From: Pseudaminobacter sp040049255
Lineage (GTDB): Bacteria > Pseudomonadota > Alphaproteobacteria > Rhizobiales > Rhizobiaceae
DNA: 64,000 bases
Direction: 5' to 3'
Assembly (NCBI RefSeq): GCF_040049255.1
Contig: NZ_JBDZDR010000003.1
Location: 62,001 to 126,000 of the forward strand
The notes beneath the pieces are model-generated. The model had not been told where the DNA came from, ran no database searches, and saw only the letters and a program-made list of their open reading frames with translations. Shown piece after piece: positions 37,810 to 46,272 of the stretch; within the stretch, counting starts at the first letter, position 1, and each line of letters opens with the position of its first letter. Made by a program: the position numbers and the translations under genes.

Positions 37810-39432
37810 TCAGCCCCGCAGGCCTGGGGCTTCTTGGCCAGTGCGCTCGACATATTCGACATAGCCGCCGCCATACTGGTGGACGCCGTCGGGCGTGAGC
37901 TCGAGCACGCGATTGGACAGTGCGGCCAGGAAGTGGCGATCGTGCGAGACGAAAAGCATGGTGCCCTCGTAGCGCGACAGCGCCTCGATCAGCATCTCCT
38001 TGGTGGCGATGTCGAGATGGTTGGTCGGCTCGTCCAGCACCAGAAGGTTCGGCGGGTCGAACAGCATGATCGCCATGACCAGCCGCGCCTTCTCGCCGCC
38101 CGACAGGACCCGGCATTTCTTCTCGATCTCGTCGCCTGAAAAGCCGAAGCAGCCGGCGAGCGCACGCAGCGGCGCCTGCCCGGCTTGAGGGAAGGAGTCC
38201 TCCAGCTGCTGGAACACGGTCCTGTCTCCGTCGAGCAGATCCATGGCGTGCTGGGCGAAATAGCCCATCTTGACGCTCGGGCCGCGGGCAACAGTGCCGT
38301 CGTCGGGCTCGGAGGCACCGGCAACCAGTTTCAACAGCGTCGACTTGCCGGCGCCATTGATGCCCATGATGCACCAGCGCTCCTTGCGGCGAACCTGGAA
38401 ATCCAGGCCCTCATAGATGATCCGGCTGCCGTAGCGCTTGTGCACATTCCTGAGCGTGACCACGTCCTCGCCCGAGCGCGGGGCCGGCTGGAACTCGAAG
38501 GCCACCGTCTGGCGGCGCTTGGGCGGCTCCACTCGATCGATCTTTTCGAGCTTCTTCACACGGCTCTGCACCTGGGAAGCGTGGGACGCGCGCGCCTTGA
38601 AACGCTCGATGAACTTGATCTCCTTGGCGAGCATCGCCTGCTGGCGCTCGAACTGGGCCTGCTGCTGCTTGTCGGCCAGCTGGCGCTGCTGCTCGTAGAA
38701 TTCGTAATCGCCGGAATAGGTCGTCAGCGAGCCGCCATCGATCTCGATTATCTTGTTGACGATGCGGTTCATGAAGGCGCGGTCATGCGAGGTCATCAGC
38801 AGGGCGCCGTCATAGCCCTTCAGGAACTCCTCGAGCCAGATCAGGCTTTCGATGTCGAGATGGTTCGACGGCTCGTCGAGCAGCATCACGTCTGGCCGCA
38901 TCAGGAGGATGCGGGCAAGCGCCACGCGCATCTTCCAGCCGCCGGACAGGCCACCGACATCGGCGTCCATCATCTCCTGGCTGAAGCCGAGGCCTGACAG
39001 CACCTCGCGGGCGCGGCCATCGAGCGAATAGCCGTCCAGCTCCTCGTAGCGCGCCTGCACCTCGCCATAGCGCTCGATGACAGCCTCGAGCTCATCGGCG
39101 CGGTCCGGATCGACCATCGCGGCCTCCAGCTCGCGCAGCTCGGCGGCCACCTGGCTCACCGGGCCGGCGCCCTCCATCACCTCAGCCACCGCGCTGCGGC
39201 CGGCCATCTCGCCCACGTCCTGGTTGAAATAGCCAATGGTGACGCCGCGCTCGACCGAGACCTGGCCCTCGTCGGGCAGATCCGCGCCGGTGATCATGCG
39301 AAACAGCGTCGTCTTGCCGGCACCGTTGGGGCCGACCAGGCCGATCTTCTCCTGCTTCTGCAAGGTCGCGGAGGCCTCGATGAAGAGAAGCCGGTGGCTG
39401 TTCTGCTTGCTGACGTTTTCGATGCGAATCAT
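37810..39432 (-). CDS. ABC-F family ATPase
   Basis: A 540-residue ABC-F protein with two ABC domains and no membrane part. The first Walker A is GPNGAGKTT (about residue 34) with signature LSGGWKMRVALA; the second is GINGAGKST (about 355) with LSGGEKARLVMA. The interdomain linker is charged (EQQRQLADKQQQAQFERQQ). ABC-F proteins act on ribosomes; this one is closest to the Uup/YbiT-like housekeeping forms by reading. It follows the rpsP terminator on the same strand. Confidence 0.92.
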   Translation of the reverse strand: MIRIENVSKQNSHRLLFIEASATLQKQEKIGLVGPNGAGKTTLFRMITGADLPDEGQVSVERGVTIGYFNQDVGEMAGRSAVAEVMEGAGPVSQVAAELRELEAAMVDPDRADELEAVIERYGEVQARYEELDGYSLDGRAREVLSGLGFSQEMMDADVGGLSGGWKMRVALARILLMRPDVMLLDEPSNHLDIESLIWLEEFLKGYDGALLMTSHDRAFMNRIVNKIIEIDGGSLTTYSGDYEFYEQQRQLADKQQQAQFERQQAMLAKEIKFIERFKARASHASQVQSRVKKLEKIDRVEPPKRRQTVAFEFQPAPRSGEDVVTLRNVHKRYGSRIIYEGLDFQVRRKERWCIMGINGAGKSTLLKLVAGASEPDDGTVARGPSVKMGYFAQHAMDLLDGDRTVFQQLEDSFPQAGQAPLRALAGCFGFSGDEIEKKCRVLSGGEKARLVMAIMLFDPPNLLVLDEPTNHLDIATKEMLIEALSRYEGTMLFVSHDRHFLAALSNRVLELTPDGVHQYGGGYVEYVERTGQEAPGLRG

Positions 39433-39513
39433 GGTTTCGAACGCTGTGAAGTTGCGGCGGCAGACTGGCCGGCGACGGGCGCCAGCGCGGACAGGTTTTG
39501 GGGGGACGACGCG

Positions 39514-39545
39514 AGAAAAGAAAACGGCGGGCCAGAACCCGCCGT
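39514..39545 (-). terminator. Terminator after rpsP
   Basis: The stem ACGGCGGG / CCCGCCGT with a 6-nt loop is followed on the minus strand by TTTTCTTTTC. It ends the ffh-chorismate mutase-rpsP transcript 26 bp after rpsP, so rimM and trmD are not co-transcribed here. Confidence 0.85.
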
Positions 39546-39571
39546 CTGCAATTTCAGCCGAAGCCGAAGGA

Positions 39572-39967
39572 TTACTCGGCCGAAGCTTCTTCGGCAGGAG
39601 CAGCGTTGGCGGCGGCCAGGGCGGCAGCGGCAGCTTCCTGCGCAGCCTTGATCGCGGCGGCGCGTTCCTGCGCCTTCTTGCCCGGCTCGCCCTTGGTCGG
39701 GTTGTTGCGGGCTTCGCGCTTGGTCAGGCCGGCTTCGGCGAGGAAGCGGGCGACGCGGTCGGTCGGCAGGGCGCCGTGGCCAAGCCAGTGCTTGACGCGC
39801 TCTTCGTCGATCTTGACGCGCTCGGCGTCCTTGGCCAGCATCGGGTTCCAGGCGCCCACGGTCTCGATGAAGCGGCCATCGCGCGGCGAACGCACGTCGG
39901 CGATGACGATGTGGTAGTAGGGACGCTTCTTGGAGCCCGCGCGGGCCAGACGGATCTTCAACGACAT
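39572..39967 (-). CDS. rpsP: 30S ribosomal protein S16
   Basis: A 131-residue protein. Residues 1-80 are canonical S16 (SLKIRLARAGSKKRPYYHIV). The last ~45 residues are an Ala/Glu-rich tail, common in alphaproteobacterial S16. AGGAG lies upstream of the ATG. It is third in the ffh operon. Confidence 0.97.
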   Translation of the reverse strand: MSLKIRLARAGSKKRPYYHIVIADVRSPRDGRFIETVGAWNPMLAKDAERVKIDEERVKHWLGHGALPTDRVARFLAEAGLTKREARNNPTKGEPGKKAQERAAAIKAAQEAAAAALAAANAAPAEEASAE

Positions 39968-40001
39968 TTTTTTCTCCTAGGGTTCGTTCTAATCAGGTGG
40001 T

Positions 40002-40349
40002 CTATTGTCCGCCGCGTGATGCGGAGGAATTCTCGGAGCCGTTCGACGAAGCGGCGATGGCCTCGTGATGGCGGATCACTTCGCGGATGATGAAATTGAG
40101 GAACTTTTCCGCGAAATCGGGGTCAAGCTGCGCGTCGTCGGCAAGGCGGCGCAGGCGGGCGATTTGCGCCTGCTCGCGCGCCGGGTCTGCCGGCGGCAGT
40201 CCATAGGTCGCCTTGAGGAGGCCCACCGCCTGGGTGCAGCGGAAGCGCTCGGCCAGCATGTGGACCAGCGCGGCGTCGATATTGTCGATCGAGGCGCGAT
40301 ACTGGGTGAGCAGGTTCTTGACGTCCAAATCGTTCATCGCAGCGCTCAT
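40002..40349 (-). CDS. AroQ-type chorismate mutase
   Basis: A 115-residue helical AroQ-fold protein. The sequence YRASIDNIDAALVHMLAERF, then TQAVGLLKA and the DPAREQAQI segment match the chorismate mutase active-site pattern (Arg, Lys, Arg-Glu). It makes prephenate from chorismate. Its ATG overlaps the ffh stop as ATGA. A second ATG at 40337 is an alternative. The position between ffh and rpsP is conserved in Rhizobiales. Confidence 0.9.
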   Translation of the reverse strand: MSAAMNDLDVKNLLTQYRASIDNIDAALVHMLAERFRCTQAVGLLKATYGLPPADPAREQAQIARLRRLADDAQLDPDFAEKFLNFIIREVIRHHEAIAASSNGSENSSASRGGQ

Positions 40350-41926
40350 TTCTTCTTACCCAACCCCGGAAGCCCGCCGCCGAGGCCAGGCAGCTTCATG
40401 CCGCCGGGAAGGCCCGGCAAACCGCCATTGCCGCCGAGACCGGGCAGACCACCCGGCAGGCCCTTGCCGAGGCCGGCGGCTTCCGCCTGCTTCTTCAGCG
40501 CCTCGAGCTGCTTGGGGTCCATCTTGGAGAGATCGGGCATGCCGCCCATCCCGGGCATCATGCCGCCAAGGCCCATCTTCTGTGCCATGCCGCCCATCAG
40601 GCCGCGCATCATGCCGCCGCCTTTGCCCTTGCCGCCCATGGCCTTCATCATGTCGGCCATCTGTCGGTGCATCTTGAGCAGCTTGTTGATCTCGGCAGCG
40701 TCGGTGCCCGAGCCGCTCGCGATACGCTTCTTGCGGCTGTGCTTGAGAATGTCCGGGTTGGCGCGCTCGGCCTTGGTCATCGAGGAGATGATGGCGAGCT
40801 GGCGCGCGAACATCTTGTCGTCGAAGCCGGCGGCGGCGATCTGGTCCTTCATCTTGCCCATGCCGGGCATCATTCCCATGATGCCTCCCATGCCGCCCAT
40901 CTTCTGCATCTGCTGCAACTGGCCGGCGAGGTCGTTCAGGTCGAACTTGCCCGACTGCATCTTTTTGGCCATCGCCGCGGCCTTTTCCGCGTCGATGGTT
41001 TCGGCAGCCTTCTCAACCAGCGAAACGATGTCGCCCATGCCGAGGATGCGGTCGGCGATGCGCTTGGGATAAAACTCCTCCAGCGCATCCATCTTTTCGC
41101 CGACGCCGATCAGCTTGATCGGCTTGCCGGTGACGGCGCGCATGGAGAGCGCCGCGCCGCCGCGGCCGTCGCCGTCCATGCGGGTGAGCACCAGGCCGCT
41201 GATGCCGACGCGCTCGTCAAAATTCTTGGCGAGGTTGACGGCGTCCTGACCGGTGAGGCTGTCGGCGACGAGCAGGATCTCATGCGGGTTCGACGCGCGC
41301 TTGATGTCGGCCATCTCGACCATCAGCGGCTCGTCGATATGGGTGCGGCCGGCGGTGTCGAGGATGACGACGTCATGGCCGCCGAGCTTGGCCGCCTGCA
41401 CGGCGCGCCTGGCGATGTCGACCGGGCTCTGGCCGGCGATGATCGGCAGCGTGGCGACATTGGTCTGCTCGCCGAGCTGGCGCAACTGCTCCTGCGCGGC
41501 CGGACGGCGCGTGTCGAGCGAGGCCATGAGCACTTTCTTGCCCTGGCGCTCGGTCAGCCGCTTGGCGATCTTGGCCGAGGTGGTGGTCTTGCCCGAGCCC
41601 TGCAGGCCGACCATCATGATGACGACCGGGGCAGGGGCGTTGAGGTCGATGGCGACGCCCTCGGCGCCCAGCATCTCGATCAGCTCGTCATGGACGATCT
41701 TGACGACCATCTGGCCGGGTTTGATCGACTTGAGCACGGCCGCGCCGACGGCCTTCTCGCGCACGCGATCGACGAAGGAACGCACGACATCCAGCGCCAC
41801 GTCGGCCTCGATCAGGGCGCGGCGCACCTCGCGCAGGGCAGCCGAGACATCGGCCTCCGACAGCGCGCCACGGCCGGTGAGGCCGTTGAGAATGGAGCCA
41901 AGTCGCTCTTGCAGCGAATCGAACAT
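40346..41926 (-). CDS. ffh: Signal recognition particle protein Ffh
   Basis: A 526-residue SRP GTPase. The NG domain has the P-loop GLQGSGKTTTSAKIA (about residue 106), DTAGRTHIDEPLM and TRMDGDGRGG; the M domain (about 300-440) is Met-rich with the RNA-binding SGSGTDAAEINKLLK. The tail is an unusually long Gly/Met/Pro-Leu repeat ending GLGKKK. It binds SRP RNA and signal peptides and works with FtsY. The ATG at 41926 is preceded by GAAGGAAG. Confidence 0.97.
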   Translation of the reverse strand: MFDSLQERLGSILNGLTGRGALSEADVSAALREVRRALIEADVALDVVRSFVDRVREKAVGAAVLKSIKPGQMVVKIVHDELIEMLGAEGVAIDLNAPAPVVIMMVGLQGSGKTTTSAKIAKRLTERQGKKVLMASLDTRRPAAQEQLRQLGEQTNVATLPIIAGQSPVDIARRAVQAAKLGGHDVVILDTAGRTHIDEPLMVEMADIKRASNPHEILLVADSLTGQDAVNLAKNFDERVGISGLVLTRMDGDGRGGAALSMRAVTGKPIKLIGVGEKMDALEEFYPKRIADRILGMGDIVSLVEKAAETIDAEKAAAMAKKMQSGKFDLNDLAGQLQQMQKMGGMGGIMGMMPGMGKMKDQIAAAGFDDKMFARQLAIISSMTKAERANPDILKHSRKKRIASGSGTDAAEINKLLKMHRQMADMMKAMGGKGKGGGMMRGLMGGMAQKMGLGGMMPGMGGMPDLSKMDPKQLEALKKQAEAAGLGKGLPGGLPGLGGNGGLPGLPGGMKLPGLGGGLPGLGKKK

Positions 41927-42300
41927 CGTTCTTCCTTCTGTCTCTGACTGGTTTCCCCGCCAGAGGTAATGGTTCCGCGCGCAAGAGCCAAGCATCGGGG
42001 CCAGACAAAAGCCCAAAGCCGAAAAGCACCCGGGGGCGCATCGCGCTGCCGGGTGTTGGCCTCCGGGATCTCTTTATACCGCTATGGGTCCCGGTCGGCT
42101 GCTCGGAGTGGACTACTCGTCGCGGAATTGTGGGCGTGTAGACAGGAAAACGCGGGCGGAGTCAAGGCAAACCGCGCGTTTTGCGGGCCTGAGAGACGAG
42201 AAAACCGCCTTGGCGCATCTGACCACCGGGATCGTTCGGGACCGTTTCCGACGGCGCGGCCGTCGAGGCATGGTTCCCCGGAACCTCCACACTTCCCTGC

Positions 42301-42429
42301 GCTCGTGCTCCGGCCCGAGGATGACGGAGGTGTTGCGGCTTTCGGACAATCTCCTGCGTTCGCGATTGGGCCTGGCGCTTGTGGGAGACCGATGCCCAAG
42401 CCCGTCATCCTCGCGTCCTGAGCGCGAGC
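42301..42429. repeat. Long imperfect inverted repeat between ffh and asd
   Basis: Within a 626-bp gap without genes (41927-42552), the 12-mers CGAGGATGACGG (42316-42327) and CCGTCATCCTCG (42402-42413) are exact inverted copies. The arms extend outward with few mismatches to about 27 bp (GCTCGTGCTC... against GCTCGCGCTC...). The pattern, with GAGGATGACGG and GGGGATCCATGCC nearby, looks like a dispersed rhizobial palindromic intergenic element. Nothing else supportable lies in the gap. Confidence 0.55.
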
Positions 42430-42552
42430 AGAGCGAGCAGGCGAAGGATCGCGGGGATCCATGCCTCGATCTCTCAACCGGCAGTCCGGGGCCGAGCTGG
42501 AGTAACGCAGCGCGCCGGACAGGTCCGGCGCGCTGGGGAACAGGAAATGCGG

Positions 42553-43587
42553 TCAGGCCGCCTTCTTCTTCGGCGTGATCAGGCCGCGCGCAACCAGCAG
42601 CTCGGCGATCTGTACCGTGTTCAGCGCAGCCCCCTTGCGCAGATTGTCGGAGACGATCCACATGGCAAGGCCGTTCTCGACGGTGGCATCCTCGCGAATG
42701 CGCGAGATGTAGGTGGCGTCCTCGCCCGCAGCGTCGATCGGCGTGACGTAGCCGCCGTCCTCGTGCTTGTCGATGACCAGGCAGCCCGGTGCCTCGCGCA
42801 GGATCTCGCGCGCTTCCTCCGGCGTAATCGGGTTCTCGAACTCGATGTTGACGGCTTCGGAATGGCCGATGAACACCGGCACGCGCACGGCGGTCGCCGT
42901 CAGCTTGATCTTGGGGTCGAGCATCTTCTTGGTCTCGGCCACCATCTTCCACTCTTCCTTCGTGTAGCCGTCCTCCATGAACACATCGATGTGCGGGATG
43001 ACGTTGAAGGCGATGCGCTTGGTGAACTTCTTGGCCTCGACCGGGTCGGCCACGAAGACGGCGCGGGTCTGGGTGAAGAGCTCGTCCATGCCTTCCTTGC
43101 CGGCGCCGGAGACCGACTGGTAGGTGGAGACGACGACGCGCTTGATCTTGGCCTTGTCGTGCAGCGGCTTCAGCGCCACGACGAGCTGGGCGGTCGAGCA
43201 GTTCGGATTGGCGATGATGTTCTTCTTGGAGAAGCCGACGATGGCATCCGGATTCACTTCCGGCACGATCAGCGGCACGTCCTGGTCGTAGCGCCAGGCA
43301 GACGAGTTGTCGATGACGACACAGCCCTGCTTGCCGATCTTGGGCGACCACTCCTTGGAGATGTTGCCGCCGGCCGACATCAGGCAGATGTCGGTGTCGG
43401 AGAAGTCGTAGGTGTCGAGCGCCTTCACCTTCAGCGTCTTGTCGCCATAGGACACTTCGGTGCCCTGGCTGCGCCGCGAGGCAAGCGGCACCACCTCATC
43501 AGCCGGAAAACCTCGTTCCTCGAGGATATTGAGCATTTCCCGGCCCACATTGCCCGTGGCGCCAGCGATCGCAACCTTGAAACCCAT
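42553..43587 (-). CDS. asd: Aspartate-semialdehyde dehydrogenase
   Basis: A 344-residue enzyme. The NADP-binding GATGNVGREML is at residues 9-19, and the catalytic Cys130 lies in NPNCSTAQL; RVPVFIGHSEAVNIEFE carries the substrate His. It makes aspartate semialdehyde for lysine/DAP, threonine and methionine. Length is standard. It is monocistronic here. Confidence 0.97.
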   Translation of the reverse strand: MGFKVAIAGATGNVGREMLNILEERGFPADEVVPLASRRSQGTEVSYGDKTLKVKALDTYDFSDTDICLMSAGGNISKEWSPKIGKQGCVVIDNSSAWRYDQDVPLIVPEVNPDAIVGFSKKNIIANPNCSTAQLVVALKPLHDKAKIKRVVVSTYQSVSGAGKEGMDELFTQTRAVFVADPVEAKKFTKRIAFNVIPHIDVFMEDGYTKEEWKMVAETKKMLDPKIKLTATAVRVPVFIGHSEAVNIEFENPITPEEAREILREAPGCLVIDKHEDGGYVTPIDAAGEDATYISRIREDATVENGLAMWIVSDNLRKGAALNTVQIAELLVARGLITPKKKAA

Positions 43588-43964
43588 CTCAGATTACTCC
43601 TGTCCCTCTCCGCTCGCTTCTTGGAGAAAGCCCGCCGGCCGTTGCGGGCTCTTCACCCCCGGGCCAGACCCGGGAGAGGGTGAGCAGGCCAAGGGAAATC
43701 AGACCGTAGTGGTCGTTTTTTTGGCCATGGTTTTGGTCGAAAGCAGGGATGCGGCTCCGCGCCCGACCCGATGGCTGTCATCGAGGCCGGGGACGTCGAA
43801 TGCGAGATGAGCCGAAAAATGGCCGCGCATCGGAGGGTTCCCTGTTCGCCGCCGCTTTTACGCGGTTTGCGCAAATAGTCAATGAGCGGGCCGCCATGAA
43901 GACGGCCCGGACATTCCCCGGCCAGGCCGCAGCCTTGCCGGGAAATGCAGAGAGCGCCAGGGCG
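43588..43964. other. 377-bp gap between leuB and asd
   Basis: No gene is seen. A nested palindrome lies at about 43653-43683, with outer arms TCACCC / GGGTGA and inner CCGGG / CCCGG. Farther on, GACC-GTAGT-GGTC-GTTTTTTT (about 43701-43721) looks like a weak plus-strand terminator with no plus-strand gene to serve. Confidence 0.5.
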
Positions 43965-45077
43965 TTATGCCGAGAGCGACAGGAACTTCGCCACGATGGC
44001 GTCGCCCATCTGGACGGTGCCGACCTCGGTCTTGCCTTCCGACATGATGTCCTTGGTGCGCAGGCCATCGTCCAGCACGGCGGCGATCGCCGCTTCGAGA
44101 CGGTCGGCCTCGGCCACCAAGTTGAAGGAATAGCGCAGGCACATGGCGAACGACGCGATCATGGCGATCGGGTTGGCGATACCCTTGCCGGCAATGTCGG
44201 GTGCGGAGCCGTGCACCGGCTCATAAAGCGCCTTGCGCTTGCCGGTGGCGGCATCCGGCGCACCGAGCGAGGCCGACGGCAGCATGCCGAGCGAGCCGGT
44301 GAGCATGGCGGCCACGTCCGACAGCATGTCGCCGAACAGATTGTCGGTGAGAATGACGTCGAACTGCTTGGGCCAGCGAACCAACTGCATGCCGCCGGCG
44401 TCGGCCAGCATGTGCTCGAGCTGGACGTCGGCATATTTGGCCTTGTGGGTCTGGGTGACCACTTCCTTCCACAGCACGCCCGACTTCATCACGTTGTGCT
44501 TTTCCATCGAGGTGACCTTGTTGCCGCGCGTACGCGCCAGCTCGAAGGCCACGCCGGCGATGCGCTCGATCTCGTAGGTGTCGTAGACCTGCGTGTCGAT
44601 GCCGCGCTTCTGGCTGTTGCCGAGATCGATGATCTCCTTGGGCTCGCCGAAATAGACGCCGCCGGTCAGCTCGCGCAGGATGAGGATGTCGAGGCCCTCG
44701 ACCACTTCGGGCTTGAGCGACGAGGACGAAGCCAGCGCCGGATAGCAGATCGCCGGACGCAGATTGGCGAAGAGCTGCATGTCCTTGCGCAGGCGCAGCA
44801 GGCCGGCCTCGGGGCGCACCTCGTAGGGCACGTCGGCCCACTTCGGACCGCCGACGGCGCCGAACAGAACCGCATCCGCGGCCATCGCCTTTTCCATGTC
44901 GGCATCGGAGATCGACTGGCCATGCGCGTCGTAGGCGCAGCCGCCGACCAGGCCTTCCTCGGTCTCGAAGCCGGCGCCGAACTTGTCGTTCATCACCGAG
45001 ATCAGCTTGCGAACCTCGTTCATTGCCTCGGGGCCAATGCCGTCGCCCGGCAGGAGAAGAAGCTTGCGCGTTGCCAT
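43965..45077 (-). CDS. leuB: 3-isopropylmalate dehydrogenase
   Basis: A 370-residue enzyme starting ATRKLLLLPGDGIGPE. The substrate and metal motifs are present: RLRKDMQLFANLRPA, DNLFGDMLSDVAAMLTGSLG and EPVHGSAPDIAGK. It performs the third leucine-specific step. The ATG at 45077 starts the conserved region. leuD lies 2.3 kb away on the same strand; leuC is not in the window. Confidence 0.97.
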   Translation of the reverse strand: MATRKLLLLPGDGIGPEAMNEVRKLISVMNDKFGAGFETEEGLVGGCAYDAHGQSISDADMEKAMAADAVLFGAVGGPKWADVPYEVRPEAGLLRLRKDMQLFANLRPAICYPALASSSSLKPEVVEGLDILILRELTGGVYFGEPKEIIDLGNSQKRGIDTQVYDTYEIERIAGVAFELARTRGNKVTSMEKHNVMKSGVLWKEVVTQTHKAKYADVQLEHMLADAGGMQLVRWPKQFDVILTDNLFGDMLSDVAAMLTGSLGMLPSASLGAPDAATGKRKALYEPVHGSAPDIAGKGIANPIAMIASFAMCLRYSFNLVAEADRLEAAIAAVLDDGLRTKDIMSEGKTEVGTVQMGDAIVAKFLSLSA

Positions 45078-45349
45078 CGGAGAAAACCTTTCAGGAAGCG
45101 GGTGAACCGGGGTCTTGCTAAACGCCAAGCGCCCGGCGCGCAAGACGGAAAGGCTTGGTGCAGGGATGGAAGTGTTTTCGGGTGCGCTGCTGGGCGCTTT
45201 CGGATAGCGCCAAGTTCAGATGGGGCGCGCCGGCGCAAGGGGGTTCCCGGATCGTGTAACCTTGGACTTTGAAGCGCTTGCAGCGGTATCCTCGAATGCG
45301 AGGGGCCAAGAGGCCCCGCGCGTCTACCGAAAACGGGAGGAAGATTGAG

Positions 45350-45730
45350 ATGGAAGACAGCGAGATTCGAGCTGCTCTCGATCGCCATTGGGCCGCCTCC
45401 GACGCGAACGACTTCGAAGAGGAGCATCGGATTTACCGAGAGGACGCGGTGCTCGAGTATCCGCAGTCGGGGGAACGCATCCGCGGTCGGCACAACATCC
45501 AGTCATCTCGTTGCGCACAGCCGAACAAGAAGCGCTTCACGGTGCGGCGGATACTCGGCGCTGCTGACCTCTGGATCACGGAATTGATCCTGACCTACGA
45601 CGGGCGACCGTCTTACACGGTAAGCATCATGGAATTCAGGGACGGGCAGGTGGCCCGCGAAACCCAATACTTCGCTGATCCGTTCGAGCCGGGCCCTTCG
45701 CGGGTTCAATGGGTCGAGCGGATGGCTTGA
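45350..45730 (+). CDS. SnoaL/NTF2-like protein
   Basis: A 126-residue protein with the cone-shaped SnoaL/NTF2 layout: IRAALDRHWAASDANDFEEEH, then YREDAVLEYPQSGERIRG and a final beta region with MEFRDGQVARETQYFADPFE. Such proteins can be isomerases, cyclases or stress proteins; function unknown. GGGAGG precedes the ATG. Codon and base use look slightly less GC-biased than its neighbours. Confidence 0.75.
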   Translation: MEDSEIRAALDRHWAASDANDFEEEHRIYREDAVLEYPQSGERIRGRHNIQSSRCAQPNKKRFTVRRILGAADLWITELILTYDGRPSYTVSIMEFRDGQVARETQYFADPFEPGPSRVQWVERMA

Positions 45731-45838
45731 AACGCGATCGGCTTTCGGGTGTTGCTCAGTCTGCCGCAGCAAAAAATGCGCTGTGGTCCGCGTGTACCTT
45801 CACGAGGGGCGCGGGCTGTGGCGCGCACGACGTAATCA

Positions 45839-45868
45839 CGACAGGCGGGGTGTCCCGGGAGCCTGTCG
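45839..45868. repeat. Perfect 8-bp hairpin between two convergent genes
   Basis: CGACAGGC (45839-45846) and GCCTGTCG (45861-45868) flank a 14-nt loop with CCCGGG. It is between the SnoaL-like gene and the convergent RidA gene; without a U-run it is either a weak bidirectional stop or a small repeat. Confidence 0.4.
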
Positions 45869-45880
45869 AACCGATCGACA

Positions 45881-46261
45881 TCACGCCCGCCTCAACGCCG
45901 TCACCTCGATCTCGATCTTCATCTCCGGCTTGTTAAGCTGGCACACGATCATGGTCGCCGCCGGCCGGATCTCGCCAAACGCCTCGCCGAGGATGGGGAA
46001 GACGACGTCGACGAAACTCTGGTCGGTGATGTAGTAATGCGCGCGCACCACGTCGGCGAGCGCGAAGCCGCCCTCCTCCAGCGCTCTGGCGATGGTGGCG
46101 AGGCAGTTGCGGGTCTGGTCTTCCACGCTGTCGGGCATGGTCATGGTGGCGTAGTCGTAGCCGGTGGTGCCGGAGACAAAACACCAGTCGCCCTGCACCA
46201 CCGCGCGCGAATAGCCGGCGGTCTTCTCGAAGGGCGATCCGGTGGAGATGAGCTTGCGCAT
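45881..46261 (-). CDS. RidA-family (YjgF/UK114) protein
   Basis: A 126-residue Rid protein: starts RKLISTGSPFEKTAGYSRAV, has FVSGTTGYD and the closing KIEIEVTALRR. The Arg that binds the substrate carboxylate in true RidA would be in the RPAATMIV segment, which is present. Archetypal RidA deaminates reactive enamine/imine intermediates; this looks like an Rid subgroup member rather than RidA itself. Confidence 0.85.
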   Translation of the reverse strand: MRKLISTGSPFEKTAGYSRAVVQGDWCFVSGTTGYDYATMTMPDSVEDQTRNCLATIARALEEGGFALADVVRAHYYITDQSFVDVVFPILGEAFGEIRPAATMIVCQLNKPEMKIEIEVTALRRA

Positions 46262-46272
46262 GAAACCTCCGT

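Noticed and set aside
36929..38374. A 481-codon minus-strand frame over bestrophin and the ABC-F C-terminus
   Set aside because: Alternate-frame reading; both real genes have intact, recognised domains.
42301..42429. The inverted repeat as an ffh-operon leader riboswitch
   Set aside because: It is 370 bp or more upstream of the ffh start and lacks any known riboswitch core; a dispersed repeat explains it better.
43701..43721. Terminator-like GACC-GTAGT-GGTC followed by T7 on the plus strand
   Set aside because: The stem is only 4 bp and no plus-strand gene ends nearby.
45302..45317. Hairpin GGGGCC / GGCCCC upstream of the SnoaL-like gene
   Set aside because: Short GC arms arise often by chance in this genome and no U-run or conserved leader feature was seen.
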